Source of the DNA: Vigna angularis
Taxonomy: Eukaryota > Streptophyta > Magnoliopsida > Fabales > Fabaceae
Direction: 5' to 3'
NCBI RefSeq assembly: GCF_016808095.1
Contig: NC_068973.1
Coordinates: forward strand, 20,627,501-20,691,500
Length of the DNA: 64,000 nt
Part shown: positions 31,829-44,263 of the stretch, piece after piece
How the letters are laid out: each line of letters opens with the position of its first letter
How positions within the stretch are numbered: the first letter of the stretch is position 1
Program-made: the position numbers and the translations under genes
The notes under the pieces: model-generated
Databases searched by the model: none
Seen by the model: the letters and a program-made list of their open reading frames with translations, nothing else
What the model was told of the DNA's origin: nothing

Positions 31829-34571
31829 TGTAAGGACCGAGCTCCTTTTTGTTTTTAAAATGATTGAAGTGGTGGGGAAGAGCTTCACGTGGGCAGCTAC
31901 CTAACAGCAGAATGGTGCAGCTGTTAGTGGTGGGGGCTCCATTCTTTCGGCAGCAGCTGATGGAAGGTGGGTCTCTCCACTTTGGAGTGTTTCGGCCACT
32001 AAGGGAACCATAATCATCAGCTCTTCATAATGGACACTGCACTGAGGATGGAAGGGGAACAGACGGGATTCGTGCAAGCTGGCACCAGCAGTGGAGTGCA
32101 GAGTCATCCTTCCTCTTAAAGGTAAGACCCGTGAATTCAAAGGGGTACTGAGTTCTGAATTTCTGGAGGAGTGGAAAGCTTTGCTGCAAGATCTGGGAGA
32201 GGTGAAGTGGAGATCTTCTGGAGCTGCAAGGAGGCCTTGGTAGTGCAAGTCTTGGGGAAGATAGATTCAATAGTTGCTAAGGAAGTCTTCAAGAGGTAAG
32301 GGGAGCTAGATCCATTTCCTTGATTGTTAAATTATACTGTATTTGATGCAAATCTAGGAAGAAGGGGATGAAAAATGGGGTTTCTGGGTTTTCTGGAATC
32401 TGGTGCGATTCTGCAGAATTCTACAGAACGCGCGTTCGTCCAATTGCTCGACCAATTAGTGGTCGGCCAAAATATTCTGAACGATCGGTCAACTTGAATG
32501 TTCGGTATTCTTAGGTTTTGATTTGAGCGTTCGGTCTTGTGTTAAGCGAGCGTCCTTGGCCATGTATTAGTGATTCGGTCGTTCGTGTAGGTTTAACCTT
32601 GATTTTTGATACCGTTCGTTTAGGTGTTGATTTATGTCTTTTGGTCAAGGTTTATTTTTATACCGTTCGATTGATACTTAAATTATAGTGTCCGGTTAAG
32701 TGTGAGTTTAGTATCGTTCGGTTAAGTGTTGATCCAGTACCAATTGATGATGTCATTCTGCAGTGACCCTTAGTAGTGACCGTTCGGTTTTAAATTGATA
32801 TTCGTAAGATTAATCTTGAACGTTCGGCCATAAGTTGATACTATTAAGTTTGGATCTTTAATGTTCGGTTTTGGATGTATTAGTAAGCGTTCAGTCTTTA
32901 ATTTGATATTCTTAGGTTTAAGATCATGAACGTTCGTTTTGGTGGATTATTGATTTTAGTGTTCGGTCTTAATTTGGATTCTTATGTTGGAGTAGTGAGC
33001 ATTCGGTTTTGGTATAATAATGATTATAAGCTTTCGTTCTTAAGTTGGTATCCTTTGGTAGCAATCCAAAACGTTCGGTATTAATTTGATAGTCTTAAGT
33101 TTGAATCTTGAGCGTTCGGTATTATTATGTGATTAGTAATTTATAGCGTTCGATCTGGATCAGGTATTCTGAGGTTTAGATTATAAGCGTTCGGTCTTGA
33201 TGATGTTTGATCCTTGAACGCTCGTCCAAACAGTGATGAATTCAATATGGTGTTCAATTGTTTAACGTTCGGCCTAGGGAATTGATCTTAGCGTTCGACT
33301 CAGTAGTGTTAAACCAAATATGGTGTTCGGTTTTGGGCGTTCGGCCTAGTGGGGATAGATCTCACAGCGTTCGTTCTAAGAGTGTTCGGTCCATATGATG
33401 TTCAGTGAAATAGCGTTTGGCTTGATATCGTAGGATCTTATTAGCGTCCGTCCAATTAGCATAGTGGCGTTCGTCCAAATGGCGTTCGGTGACTAGTGTG
33501 TGGTGAATAGTGTTCGGCCAAATAGTGCTCGACCAATAGTGATGGGTTCTAAGTTCAGTTTACTCTTGTTCTGGGTTGGATTGAATTATGTGCAAAATGT
33601 TTGGAATATATATACTGTGATGTGATTTATGTGAATGGATGAGATATGTTGGATTTACTATGGTAATATGGTAGTTTCTAATTATTCATGACTTGGGTTA
33701 AGGTTCAAAGTAACAGTATGATTCATGGACGTAATTCCATGATCCTCAAGGAGAGGATATATGGTGGTGTTTTGGGGTTGTATAGAATGATTACATGGTA
33801 GCTCAGTTTTGGGGGTCATCCTGAAACTCCAATGGTCTTTCTTCTCATGTAGAGAGGATTGAACCATGTGGTGAGGAGTAGCAGGAGGTCCTAGTCTTGG
33901 GTGCTTCCATATGATCCAAGGTGAGTGATAACGAATTAACCTCGTGACTGTGGCCGGGCGGTAGTGCCCAAAGTTCCACCGGGCGGTAGTGCTCAAGTTT
34001 CACCAGGCGGTAGTGCCAGGGCGGTAGTGCCCAAGTTTCATAAAGCCACCACGAGTGCAAGACCTGCCATAGCTCGGTAATCATTCTAGTCCGGACGAGT
34101 CGGTCTATAAAGCAACAAGTCGGGGTATAAAGTAACAAGTCTTGTGATGTCAGTTTACCATGTTTGGATGACTTTTGGATGTCTGAGATTATATAACATG
34201 CTTTTTATATCTAGCTCACCCTTGCTTGTTTGTATCGCTTGTGTATGTTTCTTTGGCGATGATCATCCACTTGGATGGGAGCAGGTGACGGGGAGGATAC
34301 CTTGGAAGCAGCTCTTGATGGAGATGGCAGTGCTGCAGCTTAGATTTGCTAGTTTTTATTTCGTGAACTCGTTTTATTTGAAGGAACATTTTGTGTATCT
34401 TAAGTTTTAAATTCTCCGTAATTTCCATGGAGAAATTCTAATACTCTAGTTGTCAATTCCGCACTATTCTGAGGATGACTGTAATCCTTAATTAACTCTT
34501 GACTGCTTTCCTATATTATGCATGATGAGTCTTTATTATATATGCATGACGTATATAATTGGGATGTTACA
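31829..34571 (+). repeat. 3' LTR, full length (2743 bp)
   Basis: TG..CA ends, GATTG TSD directly after. Includes the GTTCGG-rich part that the 5' LTR has lost. Confidence 0.9.
32430..33520 (+). repeat. GTTCGG-rich segment of the LTR
   Basis: More than twenty GTTCGG or GTTCGT hexamers, roughly every 30-60 bases, usually as GCGTTCGGT or AACGTTCGG. The spacing is irregular, so this is an interspersed motif array and not a simple tandem repeat. Confidence 0.75.
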
Positions 34572-34576
34572 GATTG

Positions 34577-36238
34577 ATTGTCACATTATCAAACAAAAGT
34601 TATTAATGGTCTAATACATCTCTTTCATGTTCCTTTTACAAGCCATCCCTTCATCCACTGCCTTCCAAACTACTACTTCAAAGTTAGGCTTCATAATCTT
34701 CATACTCATCTTAAGAGAGAGTGATGGAAATATCCTTGATGTCTCCTTTCCGTTCTATTAGTTTTATTAATTGTATTATATTATGATTGATATTGATATT
34801 CTCTCCTTTTTTTTTTTATATTGATAAAGATGTCTTTAATACATTATGTTGCTTGTTTTTTCTCTTTACATTCAAGCATATATCACCTCTATAAAATAAC
34901 TCTATTACGATACTTTTAACAAAAGATTTATTTGCAAGTTTTCCCTCACCTTTATTTTATCATACACACTCACTGAGGAATCAATGAACTTGAAGCAAGA
35001 ATTAAGTAAACACAAATGTGGTTAACTACTTACAACATTGGTTCAAGTTCCAACCAATGGATGAGACTATGCTGTCTAATGACTCTCTTGATTAAAATGT
35101 TCAACATTCAACCTCGAGCTACACCAATACTTACATTCAAGGAATAAATTCACATGAATGATCTAAACATTATTTGTGACACATAGAGAAGAGAGATAAA
35201 ATTCATTAGAACAATGTTTCATACCTTTTGGGTCTTTCTTTTCTCATAAATAACCGAAGATTAACATAAACAAACTAGAATGTAACTCGCATGTTAATCA
35301 ATTTATAATATACAATATATCCATTTAAAACAAAAACAAATATAAAGATTCCATTCCATCAATTTAGGGGGAGTTTAGTCAATGTTAAGTGAAGTATTAG
35401 TTGAGACAACTAAAAAAAAGTCGTGAGATAACATGTGAATTATAATAATCTAATAATAAATAAAAGTAGTGCATAGCGTATTCTACTTACAAAAGTAGTT
35501 CAAACTAGACTTCGTCCAATTTAAAGTAAAAACAATTAATTAATGAAGTTACGTTAAAATAACAGAAAAAAAATTGTAAGATAATAATAAAAATATTAAA
35601 ACACGAATACTACATTATCTTAAATACATAAAGACTCGCTTCAAAAAAAAATTAGACCGAATTTCAGTAAGATTCAAAATCAAGTCTAAAAAAATTAGTG
35701 TTTGGTTTCCTGTCAAATCTAATCAAATGTAGATTATGAACACGACTTTTTCACGTCCAATATGTGAATAGAGTTCAAACGTTTGACCAAACATGAAGTC
35801 AATCATTAAAGTTTTGTTTATTACGCTGGATTTGAGCCAGCACCCCTTGTCTTGCAAACTCAGCGAATAAAGCATGCACACTGATTTTTCCAATTCACAT
35901 TACTACAAACACTGCATGCCGTCAAATTACGCTTACACAAATTACGCATAAACACTGAATATCTGCATGCATAATTATTTTCCCAAACAAAAGGATACAC
36001 CACACTGCCATTCTCATATCCATTTTAATTTGGGGAGAGAATTATGCATTACCAAAACATGCTTGTTTTGAAGATTCTGCCAGAACGTGCTTAACAACCA
36101 TCTTCACTCATAAGAAAGTCTTTGATTTGTTCTAGCGCCTGAGAAATACATAGGCACAATAAGTATCAATGATGCAAAATGTAGAAACAATTTTTGCTCT
36201 GGGAAATGTTAGTTAGCCCGAGCAAACTAAAATGAAGT
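34577..36238. other. Non-coding DNA downstream of the shikimate kinase gene
   Basis: AT-rich. No gene is recognised. 35905-36238 is the 3' flank of the shikimate kinase gene, copied in decayed form at 5.85 kb. Confidence 0.4.
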
Positions 36239-39200
36239 TCAGAAGACGGAACAGAAGTGGAAGACCTCCATTGCAATAGCAGTTGGAGATAAATCTGACA
36301 CATCTCTTTGACCCAGTTTTGCTACCATATCTGTACAAAAGAACATAACTTAATAAAGCAATATGAATTTCCATGCTTTAGCATTTGACAATCTTTAAAG
36401 ACTAACTACCCAGAACTCAAGACCAAAAAAGTTTAGTTGCAGAAGTCAAAAGAGTTTATAAATAGCATTTCCTTTCCATGTTGTATTCACAAGGATTCTG
36501 GAAAGAATCACTAATCTTAATTTCTTTTTTGAAAAATGGAATAACCATTGCAGACATACTTTCCAAGGAGACCCGAGCGTTGGCATTTGCATACGCTTCA
36601 CTTCTTTCTTCAAAAAGGGCAGACAAACGCATGAAAGTCTGCAGGTGAATTCCAGATGTAAAACACTAAATTATTTAGTGGGAAAAAAATAGTTGATTCT
36701 ATTACCCTACTTAGATCGTTGTCATGGAAGAGGAATCATTTACCTTTGTGTATGCATCTCCCGATTCATAGTTTAGAAGTGGGCGAGAATCAGTTCCTAC
36801 GGCTGTTATTCTCTGAGCCAATGCCTCTACAGGTACATCCAACCAAACACTAATTCCTTGGTGCATATATTTCCTGGCAATCCATATATAAGCATGTGTG
36901 AAGCTAAATTGAGAAGAGTTAATGCACAATAACAGGTAAAACTTTGCTAATTGGTATGTTAATTATTATACCAATTGATGGGCCTCACAACAGCACCTCC
37001 ACCGGTAGAAATAACATTTCTATGCATCATTGACAGCTTCCGCAATATCTCAGTCTATAACGGTTAAATAAGCAAGGAGAATGAACAGTTAATGAGATAG
37101 TTGAACCTGGAGGAAAAACAGAGGAATTCAAAGCACTCCTAAATGTTCTTTTTGTGAGTCAGAAGAATAGTAATTGAGAGATTCATCTGAGATTTGTTCC
37201 CACATGTATTCATTAGATAGTAAGCGAACCACTTTGCTAACACAATATTCAGTGAGCCTAACCATTAGTTTTTTAACAGATTAACCAAAATTTAACTTTA
37301 GGTTGATATCAATCAAACTGTTAGAGAAACGATCATGAACTTAGTGATCAAACTAACTGTAGAACTAGAGCAAATACATATGTCTCTCATAGGATTGTTG
37401 TTAGGTTTCAACTTCAACACCATTTAAAAGCTTTTGTGGCTAGGGTTGATAACTCATATTGCTAGAGGGCCTGGAGGGGTATGCCACAAAGGGGAGGAGA
37501 AGGGGTGCATGGATAGATGAGGTGGGTGTGACTTAAACACGGAGAGGAGTGAGGTAAAATAGGGGAAATTGTGATATGGAAGGGATGAACAGAACTCATT
37601 CAGTATACTACATGAGAGGAGTTCCTCTGGGGGTTAAGCTTAGGTTTGAAGTGTTTCTTCTCCCAAGAATCAAGTGCTCATTCTTTCTTTCCATCACTTT
37701 ACTTGAATAATACAGTACAATACATCACTGTCTTAAAAGGCTTAACGCAGGATTCATGCCCCTGACAGTTTATATTTAATTTCTCTAACACCAAACCGAA
37801 CTAATTTTATTTTCCAAATTCCAAATTTGCAAGTGTAAATATGTATTATATAAGGAGAGGAGTTAGTATCTGGGATAGGTATTCCATCAAATTAACTGAA
37901 AGTAGCTATTCTGTTCATTAATTGGTACTTTAGAATAACTATGATTTCCTTGTTGCAACTTACTTTATAAAGGTGAACGTGCTGTACAGATTAAATTTGG
38001 ATAGAAGAAAAATGAGTGGATTGCATAGGAAAGAAGAAATAGGAAAGCCTAACACTTCCAAAACCTTAACTAAAGTCCTCTATATACTAAAGAGTGAGGA
38101 ACACGTAATCTGGAAATATTGTGTTCTTTAACTGACCTCCTTAGTACGAAAAAATGTCTCTCCATAGTGCTTGAATATATCAGCTACAGATGTTCCATCA
38201 ACCTCCTCCTCCACCAATGCATCACTGTTCTCATAAATGCCAAAAAAGAGATCGTAGAACATGTCCAGTTGAAATTTAATTTATGCAAAAGTCAGATGAC
38301 ATCAATCTGTTATTCAAATGTTCTATGCTTCAGTTACCTTCAATACTGTATTTTTCATTTTGAAAAGAAGAAAGGAGGAGCAATTAACACGCTAACCTAT
38401 CAAAAAACGCATAAGAAAGCGCTTGTGACAATATCTTCCCCACAGTTGTCTTCCCAGATCCCATCATTCCTGCATCTCAAATTCAAAATATTTTGTACTT
38501 GCAATGTAATTAAGCACAAATAGTTCTGCAAGAGACTGACCAACAAGATATATACAGCGCCCATTTAAATATGGCTCGATCTCTTGTGATTTACTCTGCA
38601 ATTTTACGGATTCGAGTCAGATAATGACCAGATGTACTATCACTTAAGATTGCAACATCAGTACACTAAAAGGCCTCAAATCAATCGAAAGTGACGAAGG
38701 GTATCGTGCTATATACCTTCAAAATAAAATTTTCATCAACAGGAGCATGAAATGTTTCAGATTCCAATGTCCTCGCTACAGGAGTAAAATTTGAAAATTT
38801 ATGTTAGCACTGGCAACACTTGTTCATAACATCTACAAACCTGATATAGGTCAAACACATGCCTTCCCTTAAATATCAGCTGAGATGTAATCAGTAGTAA
38901 GTAATTCAAATTTTGATTTGCAAAATGACCAGTCCAAATTATAGAATTCCTTTCTGTAGTCAGTCACACTAAATATCAAAGAGCAAGAGTGCAATCCTCG
39001 TTTGAAACACTAATGTATTAATTAATTTTGATTTGTACAAATTGACATTATCATTATACTATTTTGACAGTGACTGGCACGAATAACATACAAAACAGAT
39101 ATACACGTAAGTTTGAAGGCTAAAGGCAGAAAGAAAAAATGGCATTCGTACAAATAGTCAAAGTGTGAATGGTTTCCACAACAACCTGGAATATTGTTAT

Positions 39201-39354
39201 GCGAACATGCAACCACCAAAGATTTTGACGAAACAAAAAGCTGTTTCTTAAATCCACCAAACATTCTGAGAGAGTCATTTGGCCCTGTTCTCTCAGGCTT
39301 CGTGGAACGCGTCATTGTTGAAAACTGAAAGGCTTGAACCGCTTTAGCTTCCAT
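36239..39354 (-). CDS. SK: Shikimate kinase, chloroplastic
   Basis: Nine exons: 39186-39354, 38717-38775, 38541-38595, 38397-38469, 38137-38224, 36972-37054, 36744-36873, 36560-36638 and 36239-36330. All introns are GT..AG and all phases agree, giving 275 residues. It phosphorylates shikimate with ATP, a step in aromatic amino-acid synthesis in plastids (EC 2.7.1.71). Residues 1 to about 75 are Ser/Lys/Arg-rich, a likely plastid transit peptide. The Walker A motif is GMMGSGKTT (about residue 95). FFDSDALVEE supplies shikimate-binding Asp residues, STGGGAVVR the GGG binding loop, and the Arg of DSRPLL lies in the lid. Length fits plant shikimate kinases. The exon 5 to exon 6 intron (about 1.1 kb) is by far the longest. 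The last exon ends in a short hydrophobic tail that may differ between splice forms. Confidence 0.93.
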
Positions 39355-39850
39355 GGCGCTTCAGCGTGAAACTGTGGAATTCAGGAGTAAACTAGACAGT
39401 GATTGTACAGTAAAAAAATGGTGTCGGCCGACTCGAATAATGAAGAGCCACTTTTTGTATTGGCAACTATGGCACACTCAAACTTTAAAATTCATGTCTC
39501 CATGATTCAAAGTGGATCAAACAAATTTTGGAGCAAGACGACAAAAATTAGTGATAAAATACGTAAGTGAACCTCGAACCAATGGTTGGTAATTAAATAC
39601 ACATGAATTACAGATTAGATATCATAGTAATAATTCGTCTTGTTCTTATAACCTTCATAAATATTTACCAGATAAATGAGCTTATTCACTTTAAAGGTGG
39701 ATGTAACCAAGGTTATTCATATGTTATTTGAATTTAAGTAATAGTTTCGATTAAAATTTCAAGTTTTTTATTTTATTTTTGGGGTGGGATTGGAACTTGG
39801 TCACTGAGATCTGAACTTTTTTGTTGGAATTGAAGATAAGGGAGAGACTT

Positions 39851-39934
39851 TAATTTTAAATCATAAAAATAAATTTAATTTTAAATCATAAAAATAAATT
39901 TAATTTTAAATCATAAAAATAAATTTAATTTTAA
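39851..39934 (+). repeat. 25-base tandem repeat, about 3 copies
   Basis: Unit TTTAATTTTAAATCATAAAA plus five more bases, nearly perfect. Confidence 0.8.
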
Positions 39935-39993
39935 TAAATTAAAGTAATAAAAAATTGAATGAATTTATATAAATATAGCTAATATATTTAAAG

Positions 39994-40551
39994 TAGAACT
40001 GTCAAAACGGGTAACCCGACCCGATCCAATTGAGATTCTTATAACATGTTACTTTGATCGATTAAATTGAAATATTAATAATTGAACCAATTGATATAAA
40101 AGAAAATGAAACAAAAGAACTCTATTGTTATATATTCTAAGCTATCAAGCATGAAATTTTGTCAATTTAGTTTCATGAGACATACACAACCGTTTGACCA
40201 AGAAACTACATATAACTGTTAACAAAAATATACAACAGAGGGAAACTTTTGGATAGACAACAGCTCAACGCAGCACGAAAAGCTCTACTGCGAAGTAAAA
40301 GTTGTGCATTTTGAATAATTAATTTAATTAATTTGATTTCAATAAAAAAATAAGATTTAAACAATTAATTTGATTTCAATAAAAAAAAATATGTGGGTTG
40401 GTGAGCCAACCCGGTGGGTGAGCCAGGTTCTTAGCGAGCCAGGTCAAAATTGGCTCGCATCAAAATTTTCACATTTTTTTTAACTCAACTCGGTTCAAAC
40501 CCGTGATGAGCCGGGTTAGTTCACGGATTTCAACCCATTTTGACGGCACTA
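39994..40551. mobile_element. hAT-type MITE, 558 bp, TSD ATTTAAAG
   Basis: Exact 8-bp repeats ATTTAAAG flank it (39986-39993 and 40552-40559). The ends are TAGAACTGTCAAAACGGGT and, read inward from the right, TAGTGCCGTCAAAATGGGTT. An 8-bp TSD and TAG-type ends fit the hAT superfamily. No coding capacity. The arms hold further GGGTTG / CAACCC type subterminal motifs. Confidence 0.85.
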
Positions 40552-40559
40552 ATTTAAAG

Positions 40560-41984
40560 AGAGTCAAAAGAATATATAGAAAAACGAGATTAAGGGAATA
40601 GTAAATTTTGGTGTAAAACTTATGTATTTAGTTGTTGATTTTTCTCTTTTACTTCTTATTTCATTGATAATACATGGTCCGTATATATTTGATATAGTTA
40701 TTCGACAACAACAGTGTGTTTGCAATTCAATATAATTTTAATATATTTTAAATTTTGTAGTTGTTTATTGATTTTCTCATCTATAAGGATACTTTTTACA
40801 AAGAAGAGGGACTTTGTTTACTTTGATGACTTGATATCTTGCCTTATTTATATAGGAGGATTTAGAGTTTAAAATTTATATAGCGAGTAAATATATTAAA
40901 AGGACAAATAGAAGAGTAAGGATTTAAATATTTTAATAAAATATAATTTTCAAACATAAACGCTAGATAGAAAAAGTACAAGATTTAGTTATATTTATTT
41001 AAACATTAATCTTTATCAAATCATGTCCAAGATTATACGTGAGATTCATATTTTTCTATTTATTCCAAATAAATTCATTTTAGGTATTATTATAAAATTT
41101 GACATCTGATTTATACTAATATTTAAAAAAAATTATTGGTCATTTGTTATCATATGAAAAATAACTAAAATAAAAAATAAAAATATATAAATTATGGAGG
41201 ACTACATCAAACCATGATTAAAAAAATACACTTAATCAAACATAGGATAACTATATCTATTTCGAAAAAAATGTTAAATTAGATCTTTCGTTTCAATTTT
41301 TAGAAAAATTTCAAATAGATCCATTTAGTTTGATGTATCTCAATTTCATTCTTATTTTAGAAAATTTGATGCAAGTCCTTTATATTAGTATTATATTAAT
41401 AATATAAGTATCACGTGTTTGTTCGTTCGTTTTTTAATTTTTTTATTATCTTTTGTTTATTTTTTTAAATTTTTTTTCTAAAAGCAAAAAATTATCATGT
41501 GTTAAAGCTGACATTTGTTTTTAGTCTCAATTTGGAATGTTATTTTTACTTTATTTCAATTTAGTTACATTTTTTTAAATTGAGCATTTTTATCTCTTTT
41601 CACATTAAAATCAAATTTAATTTTTATATAAATATTTATATTAAAATTGATATTTTTATTAAATATTTTTTACAAAATTAAGTTTATTTAAATTTATATT
41701 TTACATTAAATTTTATTTAAATTTTTTTTAAAGTTGTTAATAAAAATAATTATAATAGAAAAAGTTAAAAATTAATTTTAACTAACAAATATGTTAAATT
41801 TTTTTATCAATTACATTTCATAAAATCAAATAATTTTATCAACTTTTTCAATTCTTTTAAAATTTATATTTTTTGTAAACTTTATGTGTATTGATATTTC
41901 ATTACATTATACTTTTATATTAATTTCTTATTTGAATTTATATTTTAAATAATTGTAAATTTTAAAAATGTGTAAAGTTGTAAC
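40560..41984. other. AT-rich non-coding DNA
   Basis: Very low GC content. Nothing recognisable. Confidence 0.4.
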
Positions 41985-42700
41985 ATCCCAAAATATATAG
42001 TATAAACTATATTAAAGAGAAGCTACATGCATGATAAAGTAATACAATTATTCATTTAAAGTATAAAGTGTTACCTTTACAGTCATCCAAAAACAACTAT
42101 AAATTTAAACTTTATATATACATACTAAAGAATACTCCAAAACTATACACAAACGTCTACTAAACTAAGCCAACTACTCAGCATCATCACCTCCATCCAA
42201 AGCTTACTCCAGAGAAACCTCTTCTTCCGCTGCTCACATCCAAAGGATGATCATTGTAGAAGAAGAACATCAGAACATACAAAATACAAGCACACAATAG
42301 GGTAAGCTAGTTCAAACAAAGATTAATCATACATCAAGTTATTTAACTTCATACAATCATACTATTCATTCACATCACATAAACTCTTCACACATAACAC
42401 CACACTGACTTTGACTGTCCGGACTTAGAATGATTGCCGAGCTATGGCGGGTCGTGCACTCGTGGTGGCTTCTACTGCTTTGCAAAACCATTGCCAATGG
42501 GTTTCACCCTACCACACTAACGTGGTTAGTCCGTTATCACTCACCTTGGGCCATACTGGAAGCACCCAAGACTAGGATTTCCTGCTACTCCTCACGACAT
42601 GGATCAATCCTCTCTACTTGAGAATGAAAGACCATTGGAGTTTCAGGATAACCCCTAAAACTAAGCTCCTGCATTCACACTAAGAACCAAATTCAAACTA
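41985..42700 (-). mobile_element. Diverged LTR fragment related to the chromovirus-like LTR
   Basis: Begins TGTAACATCCCAAAA, the reverse complement of the LTR end at 34571 with changes. It keeps the same order of landmarks, in reverse: the ACAGTCATCC box, the GGATGATCAT stretch, the GTCCGGACT to GCTATGGCGGGTC block, and TCACTCACCTTGG. It is truncated before the GTTCGG-rich part. No TSD was found. Confidence 0.7.
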
Positions 42701-42714
42701 AGGCAATCAGGCTT

Positions 42715-42776
42715 GATGTGACAATGACATGTGACACTGTCACTCTCACATCACATTGTCATTGTCATGTGACACG
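42715..42776. repeat. Imperfect inverted repeat
   Basis: ATGTGACAATGACATGTGAC is followed about 15 bases later by an imperfect reverse complement (CATTGTCATTGTCATGTGAC). It could form a hairpin. Confidence 0.6.
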
Positions 42777-42974
42777 ACGTCAACTTGACACATGATAATT
42801 TAAAAAAAATAAAAAAATGAAAATCATGAACTAACATTTGATACTTCTTTAACGTTGTATCAAATAAACGACATGTATCAAATTTTTCGAAATAGAAACC
42901 AAATTGAGACGCATAAAAATAAAGGGAGCTATTTTTAGATTTTCTTAAAAAAGTGAAGACGAAAGACATAATTT

Positions 42975-42979
<5 letters not shown>

Positions 42980-43041
<62 letters not shown>
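42980..43041 (+). repeat. (AT)n microsatellite
   Basis: About 30 AT/TA dinucleotides without interruption. Confidence 0.95.
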
Positions 43042-43043
<2 letters not shown>

Positions 43044-43988
43044 GCATGGAGTAAAATATTAAACTACTTATATATAAATAAAAGTCAAATTAGTCAACTT
43101 ATAAACATAATGTTTCCTTTCACAAAAAACATAAAATTTTTAGAATTGCATATGCTTATAAAAATGCAACTATCGACATCATCTCCCTTTGAAACTCCAA
43201 AGAACACCTGTAATCCAAGAAACCATGATCAACTAAAGTTGGATCACTCTTCAACCAAAGCCTTTGAAAGTTTCCAACTAAGGCCTCTACAAAGTCATCC
43301 CTTCAAACGTGCTCAAAAGCATAAATAACTATCATAAAATCAATATAAATGGAAGTTTGTATTCCTAAAAAAGATGAAAATCTACTGAAATATACACCAT
43401 AATTTCTCTAAAAACACTAACACAACTAAATCAGGATAACACCTAACTGTAATATCAAACCTTAAGTCAATCCATAGGTGAAACTTACAATATCACTTTT
43501 GTAAATGAAACCATCTTATTCTCCATAATTTGAATATTGAAAAATTTCAAAACAATAAAGTTAGATATAATATTACCCACATCCTTAATCATTATAAAGT
43601 TAGCTTGGTGATAAAATTGTAAGAGAAAACGAGAGAAATTATGAATTCAACTCTCCCACTAACAATATGGAGATATAAGAATGATTTGGTAGGTTTGAAA
43701 AGGAAAACTGAATACAACTTCTCTTCCTAACAAATACTAATAACTAACATTATTAAAAAAAACAAAAACAACATTCAATTTACATATTTTTTTATTGAAA
43801 ATATAGATAATGGTTTCATTGTTTTCTTTTTTTAAAATTAATCACATTGTAAAGTACGATAATATTTTAACATAATGCTTTAGTTCTCCAAATTACTCAT
43901 TCCCAATTCCGGGGAACATGTTTCCGTTATCATGTATTAGATTATTAATATCTTTTTAAAGACAACTTTCACGTCACATAGATATCTC
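43042..43988. other. Non-coding DNA
   Basis: AT-rich spacer. No gene is recognised. Confidence 0.4.
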
Positions 43989-43993
43989 ATCTC

Positions 43994-44145
43994 TATTGGT
44001 TGTAACAAGTCAAGCAATTATTTTTTGTTATCAGTTTTTCTTTCCTGATAAACTTTGTATGTTCCGTATATAAAACTGCATCAATGCAGTATCAGTAATA
44101 AGACAAACACTTCACTATTCATTTTTCTTTTCCAATTCTCTAATA
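43994..44145 (+). repeat. 5' LTR of the copia element (152 bp)
   Basis: Starts TATTGGTTGTAACAAG and matches the 3' LTR with several changes. Both LTRs begin TA where TG is expected. Confidence 0.85.
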
Positions 44146-44149
44146 GAAT

Positions 44150-44166
44150 TGGTATCCAGAGTCAGG
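44150..44166 (+). promoter_or_regulatory. Primer-binding site of the copia element
   Basis: TGGTATCCAGAGTCAGG, a variant of the tRNA-iMet type site, four bases after the LTR. Confidence 0.7.
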
Positions 44167-44263
44167 TTGTAGAAAGACTTGTGGTGCTTCAGAAATCACG
44201 ATCACAGTGCAGCTAATTAGAGGGATTAGAGCAAAAAAGAACGTTGGTTGTTGATAGGCTGTC

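Larger units (their letters stand above)
25684..34571 (+). mobile_element. Ty3/gypsy chromovirus-like element, TSD GATTG
   Basis: An 8888-base element with exact GATTG TSDs (25679-25683 and 34572-34576), TG..CA LTRs, a TGGTATCAGAGCAG primer site and a GGGGAGAA polypurine tract. Gene order is gag, protease, reverse transcriptase, RNase H, integrase, then a chromodomain-like end, so it belongs to the chromoviruses. The long LTR points to the Tekay/Del group (inference). Premature stops and at least two frameshifts make this copy non-functional for its own proteins. Confidence 0.9.

Noticed and set aside
38119..38523. Plus-strand frame over the shikimate kinase gene
   Set aside because: It runs antisense across exons and introns of a well-supported gene.
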